Shown: positions 25,285-30,634 of the stretch, in pieces
Numbering within the stretch: position 1 is the first letter of the stretch
Layout of the letters: every line of letters begins with the position of its first letter
Source: CAVLDP01 sp963661945
GTDB lineage: Bacteria > Bacillota > Clostridia > Lachnospirales > Lachnospiraceae
Assembly (NCBI GenBank): GCA_963661945.1
Contig: CAVLDP010000022.1
Span: 1 to 30,634 of the forward strand
Reading direction: 5' to 3'
DNA: 30,634 bases
Notes under the pieces: model-generated
The model's input: only the letters and a program-made list of their open reading frames with translations
Databases searched by the model: none
Told to the model about the DNA's origin: nothing
Made by a program: the position numbers and the translations under genes

Positions 25285-26862
25285 CTAATAATTGTCAGGC
25301 AGATCATTCTCCAGAAGAATATATTTGTGGTCTTCTGCCTTAATGCTTACTGCGAAATTCATCGCATCTTCAAACTTGTCAAATACCTGCACTCTCTTCT
25401 CAGGAAATCCCTTAGCGATGATTCCCTGATAGATTGGCTTCGTATGCTTTGGCCCAACAAGCAGGATATAATCACAGCAATCTGCTGCGTAAGTACCGAA
25501 TTTATAATTATACTCTTCCTCCGAGTCGCCGAGCTCCACCATACCAGGAGTAATCAGAATACGAGTTCCTGCGAACATGGAAAGAGTCTCCACAGCCGCC
25601 TTCGAGCCAACTGGGTTAGAATTATAAGCATCATCAATTATGGTAAATGATCCATGCTCACGAAGTTCCATACGATGCGGCACCGATTGAATCCGACGAA
25701 CCGGAATCCGAAGGTCATGAAGAGAAATTCCAAGGCGATTTGCAACTGCAATCGCACCTACGACATTGATGACATTATGAGCTCCAATTAGTCGCATCTG
25801 GAAGCGCTCGCTCTCTCCTTCTGGCGAAGTCACCGTGAATTCCGTGCCCATCTGCGATACCGTAATATCCGAAGCAGAGTAGCCTGACGCCGCATCAGAT
25901 GCAGCATCAGATGCATAATAGAATGTCCTATTCTTATAGCCTGTCGCCGCCTTCTCCTGAATATAGTCGCAGTCTCCATTTAGGAAGAGCATACCATCTT
26001 CTGGAAGGGCATCTGCCAACTCGAACTTGGTGTTCTTGATATTCTCCATATTGAAGAAGGTCTCAAGATGCTGAGGCCCAACTGATGTGATAATACCATG
26101 GTCTGGGTGGACAATATCGCAGATTTCCTTGATATCTCCCACGTGACGAGCTCCCATCTCACATATGAAGATCTGGTTGGTGGATTTCAGTGATTCACGA
26201 ATGGTACGAACCACACCCATCGGCGTATTATAGGACTCCGGCGTCATAAGGACATCGTACTTCTCCTGAAGCAGAGTCTTTAGGTAGAACTTAACCGAGG
26301 TCTTACCATAGCTACCAGTCACACCAATCACCTGAAGATTCGGAACACTATGAAGCTTTCTCTTGGCATCATTTACATAATGTCTGTTAATGCCCGCTTC
26401 AATTGGATGATTGATTACATTTGCCAGAAGATTCATGCATAGCTGCAAGCCAACCAGAAGGAATATAACACCATTCCAGCGACTCACATCAAGAAGGGCG
26501 ACAGACAAACCTAAGACAGCGCCTGTCACAAGAAGAATCGTCGCAATCATTCGCTTCACGCGAGCGGTATAGACCAGCTTCTTCTTATTATTCATCCGCT
26601 TCAAGGCACGATAGACGAGGAAAATGACATAAAGCGTCAGATAACCCAGAATATCCAAAGCCAAACATGGAAAAGCCAGCCGAAGAAGTCCAAGAACCAT
26701 GGCAAAGATCAAAATCCACTGGAGGCGAAGATTCTTCTTCATCCAGTGGAGATGCTCTCCATTCTTGTATCCATTCAGCTGGAACATATGCATATTAAGT
26801 CGAAGGCTAAGCCAAAATGGCGCTATGCCAAGGGCAAGAGCCAGAATAGTTCGAATTATCAT
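25285..26862 (-). CDS. murF: Membrane-anchored MurF-like Mur ligase
   Basis: 525 residues. Residues 1-150 hold four to five hydrophobic segments not present in ordinary MurF. The Mur ligase part follows: ATP-binding GVTGSYGKTSVK (180-191), a central domain with NTPMGVVRTI and CEMGARHVGDI, and a C-terminal domain with RMELREHGSFTIIDDAYNSNP, the MurF signature. MurF adds D-Ala-D-Ala to UDP-MurNAc-tripeptide. The membrane part and the glycan-cluster setting allow another substrate, so the symbol marks the family and not a proven role. A 12-bp tandem duplication (25892-25915) encodes DAASDAAS in a loop. AGGAG lies about 10 nt before the ATG; the gene starts 4 bp after the hydrolase stop. Confidence 0.85.
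   Translation of the reverse strand: MIIRTILALALGIAPFWLSLRLNMHMFQLNGYKNGEHLHWMKKNLRLQWILIFAMVLGLLRLAFPCLALDILGYLTLYVIFLVYRALKRMNNKKKLVYTARVKRMIATILLVTGAVLGLSVALLDVSRWNGVIFLLVGLQLCMNLLANVINHPIEAGINRHYVNDAKRKLHSVPNLQVIGVTGSYGKTSVKFYLKTLLQEKYDVLMTPESYNTPMGVVRTIRESLKSTNQIFICEMGARHVGDIKEICDIVHPDHGIITSVGPQHLETFFNMENIKNTKFELADALPEDGMLFLNGDCDYIQEKAATGYKNRTFYYASDAASDAASGYSASDITVSQMGTEFTVTSPEGESERFQMRLIGAHNVINVVGAIAVANRLGISLHDLRIPVRRIQSVPHRMELREHGSFTIIDDAYNSNPVGSKAAVETLSMFAGTRILITPGMVELGDSEEEYNYKFGTYAADCCDYILLVGPKHTKPIYQGIIAKGFPEKRVQVFDKFEDAMNFAVSIKAEDHKYILLENDLPDNY
25892..25915. repeat. 12-bp tandem duplication inside the MurF-like gene
   Basis: GCATCAGATGCA occurs twice in direct succession, in frame, giving the doubled tetrapeptide DAAS in a probable surface loop of the Mur ligase. 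It is likely a slippage product and harmless to the frame. Confidence 0.85.
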
Positions 26863-26866
26863 CGCA

Positions 26867-27643
26867 CTAGACTCCTATCTTAAAATAAGATCTAATCACA
26901 CTACGGAAGGTCGCCGGCTGGTCTAAATATGAGAAATGACCAGCCCCCGGAAGAACCACGAGTCCAGAGGATGGAATCAACTCCTCCATCTTCTGTCCAT
27001 CTGAAAGTGGTGTTGCCGTATCAAGCTCTCCCCAAATCAGAAGGGTCTCCTGCTTAATGCCAGGCAGAAGATTCGTCAAATCTTCGTTAATTGCCATAAC
27101 CATGCACTGTCGCATCATAGGCGAAGCATTACGATAGTCCGCAGAGCCCTGCCTGCTACGCCAATCATCAATCACCTCTGGGAAGAGAGCATAGATAAAC
27201 TTCAGCCCCAGGAACTTCTTCAGCGCCTTGTAGCGCTTCACCTTAAGCTTCTGCAGAAGCGTCCTCTTTGGCATAATACCTGCTGCATCAAGCAGAACTA
27301 TTCGCTCTATGTTAAATGGTAGATTCTCCCGATTGGCAAGCTTAATAATCACGCGTCCGCCATAGGAATGGCCCAGTAGACTTGCAGATGTAATCTGAAG
27401 TGCAGCTAGGAAATCGCAGAAAAAATCCGCATAGGCATCTACATTCCATGGCTCCCTTGGCTCATCAGATCCGCCAAATCCCGGAAAATCGAACTGCACT
27501 ACGCGAAATGTGTCATTTACCGCATCCGAAATAGAATCATAGAGCGACATCTCCGTCCCCCAGCCCTGGAGGATGACAAGAGTCTGCGGTCCGTCGCCCG
27601 TAATCTTATAATTCACCTTATATCCATCTACAGTAATATTCAT
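26867..27643 (-). CDS. Alpha/beta hydrolase
   Basis: 258 residues, soluble, no signal peptide. It has the full catalytic set: nucleophile Ser93 in LLGHSYGGR, Asp208 in WGELDTATP and His236 in GAGHFSYL. The early QGWGT (26-30) and FDFPGFGGSD (51-60) segments form the oxyanion-hole and strand-4 regions, and a helical cap lies at about 125-190 with a very basic stretch (KVKRYKALKKF). It is the first gene after the promoter at 27696-27724 and heads a three-gene set with the MurF-like and Ddl genes. Its substrate is unknown; an esterase, amidase or thioesterase linked to cell-wall precursors is possible. GGAG lies 10 nt before the ATG. Confidence 0.88.
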   Translation of the reverse strand: MNITVDGYKVNYKITGDGPQTLVILQGWGTEMSLYDSISDAVNDTFRVVQFDFPGFGGSDEPREPWNVDAYADFFCDFLAALQITSASLLGHSYGGRVIIKLANRENLPFNIERIVLLDAAGIMPKRTLLQKLKVKRYKALKKFLGLKFIYALFPEVIDDWRSRQGSADYRNASPMMRQCMVMAINEDLTNLLPGIKQETLLIWGELDTATPLSDGQKMEELIPSSGLVVLPGAGHFSYLDQPATFRSVIRSYFKIGV

Positions 27644-27695
27644 ATCTATTATTCTCCGATAGAGACTATGTCATTTGCACAAATAATCGTTCCCT

Positions 27696-27724
27696 ATTAT
27701 AGCCTCGATGGGGCGTGTTTACAA
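27696..27724 (-). promoter_or_regulatory. Sigma-A-type promoter for hydrolase-murF-ddl unit
   Basis: On the minus strand, -35 TTGTAA (27724-27719), a 17-bp spacer and a perfect -10 TATAAT (27701-27696). The predicted start of transcription is near 27688, leaving about a 45-nt leader before the ATG at 27643. It lies in the 111-bp gap after the AlgJ-like gene, the largest gap between genes in the cluster. Confidence 0.8.
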
Positions 27725-27754
27725 GGGAGAGTCCATCTGATATTAATATCTTCT

Positions 27755-28783
27755 TCATTCATTCACAAAGACTGCATCAATACTCTCAAGCCAATATGAA
27801 TACCTCTCCAGGCACTCCACAATAAGATAATCTGGCTGGAATTCATCAATCATTGTGGCTTCAAAATCCTCATTCTTCAATGCATACACATCTGAGAATT
27901 GCTCCATCAAGGCCGGAATCATGGCAATCCGATAAGAATCCCCAACAAGAAGCACTGTCCCTTGTATGGAGGCGTCTGGATTATGAAACTCTGTGAGTTC
28001 TCCATCCCAGTCCGGTTGAATGGTTCCATCTACTGTATATTCCATCTCACTATCAAGCATGAATCTAAGAGCAAACATCTGCGCCAGGTCATCCTGCGCT
28101 GATACATGGTAATCAAGTTCCTCACAAGAAATGGACCTCTCATCTAATGACTGCATCCGAATTCCAAATTGCTCAAGTGTCTTCTGAACTCCCACATAGG
28201 CACCAAGCTGATTCCAGTGAGTATCATAATAGTAGTAGAGCTGATAATTATCGTGCAGACTAATAAGCTCATCCTTTATAGAGAGAATAGAAACTCCCTT
28301 CTCGTACAGATAATCAACCAGACGATCCGTTCGCGACACCTTACTATGAACATAAGTATCTGGCATATATTCAGAATATATATTCTCCTTATTCGGCGGA
28401 ATCAGAATCACAAATTGTATCCCACGCTCCTCCATCGCAGCCTGAACAGAAGAAGTCTTCTGATAGATATCCTCCATCTCATCCTGCGAATAACTATTCG
28501 TGCCTTCATAATCTGCGACTGGGTCTCCATTTACCGTGCTTGAATAGAATAACCAGTTCCCATCGCCCTTAATCACCTCTGAGGATGAGATCTCACCTGT
28601 CGCAAGGTAAGTGGCAATCGTATCAATCTTGCTATAATAAGATTCCTTGAAGATAGACCACTTAAGAGAACCTGTGCTGAAGAAGCCGACAATTGTATAA
28701 ACAATTCCAACAATTGATAAAATCATCACAAGAATGGCAATTATATGGATATGCCACCTGGGCTTTTTCACATTTGCATTCAT
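27755..28783 (-). CDS. AlgJ/AlgX-like SGNH acetyltransferase partner
   Basis: 342 residues: a basic N-terminus, one membrane helix (about 11-36), then an extracytoplasmic SGNH-like domain. The AlgJ/AlgX catalytic triad is visible: Asp187 and His189 in YYDTHWN and Ser283 in LLVGDSYR. GDGNWLFY (73-80) is the typical early block. These proteins take acetyl groups exported by an MBOAT partner and place them on a polysaccharide. Start at 28783 (MNANVKK), with GGAGG 7 nt upstream; the earlier ATG at 28801 overlaps the MBOAT stop and has no site. The MBOAT gene is directly upstream, so the two form a functional pair. The gene ends before a promoter-bearing gap. Confidence 0.88.
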   Translation of the reverse strand: MNANVKKPRWHIHIIAILVMILSIVGIVYTIVGFFSTGSLKWSIFKESYYSKIDTIATYLATGEISSSEVIKGDGNWLFYSSTVNGDPVADYEGTNSYSQDEMEDIYQKTSSVQAAMEERGIQFVILIPPNKENIYSEYMPDTYVHSKVSRTDRLVDYLYEKGVSILSIKDELISLHDNYQLYYYYDTHWNQLGAYVGVQKTLEQFGIRMQSLDERSISCEELDYHVSAQDDLAQMFALRFMLDSEMEYTVDGTIQPDWDGELTEFHNPDASIQGTVLLVGDSYRIAMIPALMEQFSDVYALKNEDFEATMIDEFQPDYLIVECLERYSYWLESIDAVFVNE

Positions 28784-28800
28784 ATATAAGCCTCCATCCA

Positions 28801-30186
28801 TCAGAAATTACCGTAGATATATGGTGCATACGTTGCATTAATCAGTGCACAGATTGATAATGCAGCAAGGCCAATAAATAGTAGACTTCGAACTGTTTGA
28901 TACCATTTCCTGGATTGGAGGCTCGAAAGCCACCTCTCCCATGGATTACATAGAAGAACTGCAAATAATAGAAATGGCAGGAAACGAAGAGCCTTATCTT
29001 CAAGAGCAAATGCTCCACCACCAAACATTCCAAACACGTATTGAGAAGCAACCGAAAGATTATCTGCGCGGAAGAATACCCAGAGCAAGTTCACGAAAAA
29101 TAGGGTATATAGGTGTCCCCAAATCGTCCCCTGCATCCGCTTGGCAAGGCCCGTATATTTCTCCAGAAGGAGCAGAACAAAATATCCCAATCCCCAGAGG
29201 ATAAAGGTCCAATCTGCCCCATGCCAGATTCCAGTCACAAGCCAGACAAGCAGCATATTTCCTATGTGGCGAGAGACGCTACAGCGATTACCGCCAAGCG
29301 GTATATAAATATAGTCTCGGAACCACTGTGTCAAGGACATATGCCATCTCTTCCAAAATTCTGAAATAGTGCTGGATTGATATGGCTTGTTGAAATTAGG
29401 GCGAATATCAAAGCCAAGAAGAGAACCTATCCCAACTGCCATATCCGAGTATCCCGAGAAATCAAAATAGAGCTGAAGGGTGTAGGCAATAGACCCAAAC
29501 CAAAGACCCAGGGCAGAATATTCATTTCCATTTGCCGTACCAGTGAAATAATAATCAGAAAGTGGTGCCAGCTTATCCGCAATGAGGAGCTTCTTCGAAA
29601 GTCCAAGCACCACCTGTTCTATCGCTGCATAGGCATCTCGATTCTTAACTTCTGGTTCCAATAAACCATGTTCAAATTCATTGTACCGAATAATAGGGCC
29701 CGACGTTACCGTCGCAAAGAAGGATAGATAGAGATAGGTATGAAGTAAATTTGTCTTCAACACTTCTCCCCGATATAAATCTACCAGTAGTGAAATGGCC
29801 TCAAAGGTAAAGAAGGAAATTCCAGCCGGCACAATAAGCGATGGACTTGCTATCTCACTCCCAAAGATTGCATTTATATTTGAAATAAGAAATACCGTAT
29901 ATTTCACAAATGCAAGCGGCAAGACTGCGAAAACAACAGAAAGCGCCAGCAGCCATTTCTTATGAAATCTGGCTGTGACGCACTCCAACAGATAAATCAC
30001 TGCAGAATAAATAAGGAGGAAACAGAAAGTTCCAATTCCTCCCCAGATATAAAATATGCTATTTGCAAATAATAACAGGACTATCCTGCTACGAATTCCA
30101 GCATTCTCCCTCGTTCCAAGAAATCTATATAGACAGAGGAACCACGGAAACATGCCAATTAGAAATAAACTTGTTGTAAATGTCAT
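28801..30186 (-). CDS. MBOAT family membrane O-acyltransferase (AlgI/DltB-like)
   Basis: 461 residues with about eleven membrane segments. MBOAT signatures are complete: SEFWKRWHMSLTQWFRDYIY (with His282) and IWHGADWTFILWG with the invariant His322. YFDFSGYSDMAVGIG and NFNKPYQ are also typical of the AlgI group. It passes acyl groups, usually acetyl, through the membrane to the AlgJ/AlgX-like protein encoded next. GGAG lies 10 nt before the ATG. The polymer acetylated is probably the glycan made by this cluster. This is one of two unrelated membrane acyltransferase families in the window. Confidence 0.93.
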   Translation of the reverse strand: MTFTTSLFLIGMFPWFLCLYRFLGTRENAGIRSRIVLLLFANSIFYIWGGIGTFCFLLIYSAVIYLLECVTARFHKKWLLALSVVFAVLPLAFVKYTVFLISNINAIFGSEIASPSLIVPAGISFFTFEAISLLVDLYRGEVLKTNLLHTYLYLSFFATVTSGPIIRYNEFEHGLLEPEVKNRDAYAAIEQVVLGLSKKLLIADKLAPLSDYYFTGTANGNEYSALGLWFGSIAYTLQLYFDFSGYSDMAVGIGSLLGFDIRPNFNKPYQSSTISEFWKRWHMSLTQWFRDYIYIPLGGNRCSVSRHIGNMLLVWLVTGIWHGADWTFILWGLGYFVLLLLEKYTGLAKRMQGTIWGHLYTLFFVNLLWVFFRADNLSVASQYVFGMFGGGAFALEDKALRFLPFLLFAVLLCNPWERWLSSLQSRKWYQTVRSLLFIGLAALSICALINATYAPYIYGNF

Positions 30187-30210
30187 AAATAGTTAGCTCC
30201 ACACAACTAC

Positions 30211-30634
30211 TTAAAATATAGTCTTCCAATTTGCCTTCGTCCAAAGTCCAGCCCAAGCTCCCTTCACATAAGCCTTGGCAATATCTCTTCTACCGTATCT
30301 AAGAGCAACTACAGAATAATAGATTGTAAATACATGCATAAAAATCAAATAATAGGTAATTCTATGGTACCAAGAAGAGTATTTTCTCATAAATACCGTA
30401 CGATTCTTCGCATAATGGAAGGTTCTGTCTGGAGAACCAATTCCAAGATGTCTAAGCTTTGACTGCTCTCCCTCTTCCACAAAGCCAAGATGATTGGTTC
30501 TGGCATCCGTAATGATATACTCTGTATATCCAGCATTCTTGATGCGATAACCAAGATCCGCCTCCTCATACATAGCAAAGTAAGACCGATCGAAGCCTCC
30601 CACGGCGTCCATTGCAGCTCGGCGAACCATCATA
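30211..30634 (-). CDS. GT2 family glycosyltransferase, 3' part only
   Basis: Only the last 140 codons are inside the window; the 5' end lies beyond 30634. The visible part starts just before GGFDRSYFAMYEEADLGYRI, the C-terminal side of a GT2 catalytic domain with the ED-type catalytic base (EEAD) and the GY segment of rhamnosyltransferase-like enzymes. A hydrophobic region (about residues 92-112 of this fragment) suggests a membrane-associated tail, and the basic end reads KANWKTIF. It would add a sugar, perhaps rhamnose, to the growing repeat unit on the inner face. It is followed after 24 bp by the MBOAT gene. Confidence 0.85.
   Translation of the reverse strand, partial: MMVRRAAMDAVGGFDRSYFAMYEEADLGYRIKNAGYTEYIITDARTNHLGFVEEGEQSKLRHLGIGSPDRTFHYAKNRTVFMRKYSSWYHRITYYLIFMHVFTIYYSVVALRYGRRDIAKAYVKGAWAGLWTKANWKTIF

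Noticed and set aside
24085..27643. Vancomycin-resistance (Van) cluster
   Set aside because: No VanH dehydrogenase, VanX/VanY peptidase, serine racemase or VanRS regulator is present, and the hydrolase is an alpha/beta-fold enzyme.
27739..27750. Palindrome GATATTAATATC after the AlgJ-like gene as a terminator
   Set aside because: The 12-bp palindrome is AT-only apart from its ends, has no loop and no following T-run.

Overview
The window carries a dense, single-strand cluster for making and decorating a cell-surface glycan. All 25 supported protein genes lie on the minus strand and read from about 30634 down to 235, with gaps mostly under 60 bp or short overlaps. Strong AGGAGG-type ribosome sites, moderate-to-low GC, a membrane-anchored MurF-like ligase and YfhO/GT-C-type glycan proteins point to a Gram-positive Clostridia. 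Lachnospiraceae is my best guess, but this is inference: no rRNA or housekeeping marker is present.

Layout in transcription order. (1) 30634-27755: end of a GT2 glycosyltransferase, then an MBOAT acyltransferase and its AlgJ/AlgX-like partner, a two-part O-acylation machine. (2) A good sigma-A promoter at 27696-27724 starts a second unit: alpha/beta hydrolase, membrane-anchored MurF-like ligase, D-Ala-D-Ala-type ligase, then a YfhO-like membrane protein. (3) 21692-16003: sugar-nucleotide chemistry, with a WecE aminotransferase, an ATP-grasp ligase, a large membrane protein and a Gfo/Idh/MocA oxidoreductase. (4) 15987-6594: lipid-linked glycosylation, with a small membrane protein, a GtrB/ArnC-type polyprenyl-phosphate sugar synthase, an ArnE/ArnF-like EamA pair, two tandem 523-residue GT-C-like paralogues, two SGNH-like proteins and a GT39-like transferase. 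(5) 6556-235: CDP-glucose 4,6-dehydratase, an SGNH esterase/acyltransferase domain protein, a fused alpha/beta thiamine-diphosphate 2-oxoacid dehydrogenase E1, a lipoyl-PSBD-NeuD/PglD sugar acyltransferase fusion and an acyltransferase-3 membrane protein. (6) 1-234: no confident gene; a 30-bp tandem repeat.

The most unusual part is the 4425-1377 pair. The acyltransferase has the lipoyl and E1/E3-binding domains of a dehydrogenase E2, but its E2 catalytic domain is replaced by a left-handed beta-helix sugar acyltransferase. With the E1 gene next to it, this suggests a pathway that decarboxylates a 2-oxoacid and passes the acyl group via lipoyl-lysine to a (probably amino-) sugar. An alternative is two-carbon branching of a 4-keto sugar. 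No lipoate ligase, E3, RmlA/RmlB, RfbF, Wzx or Wzy is in the window, so those functions must come from elsewhere.
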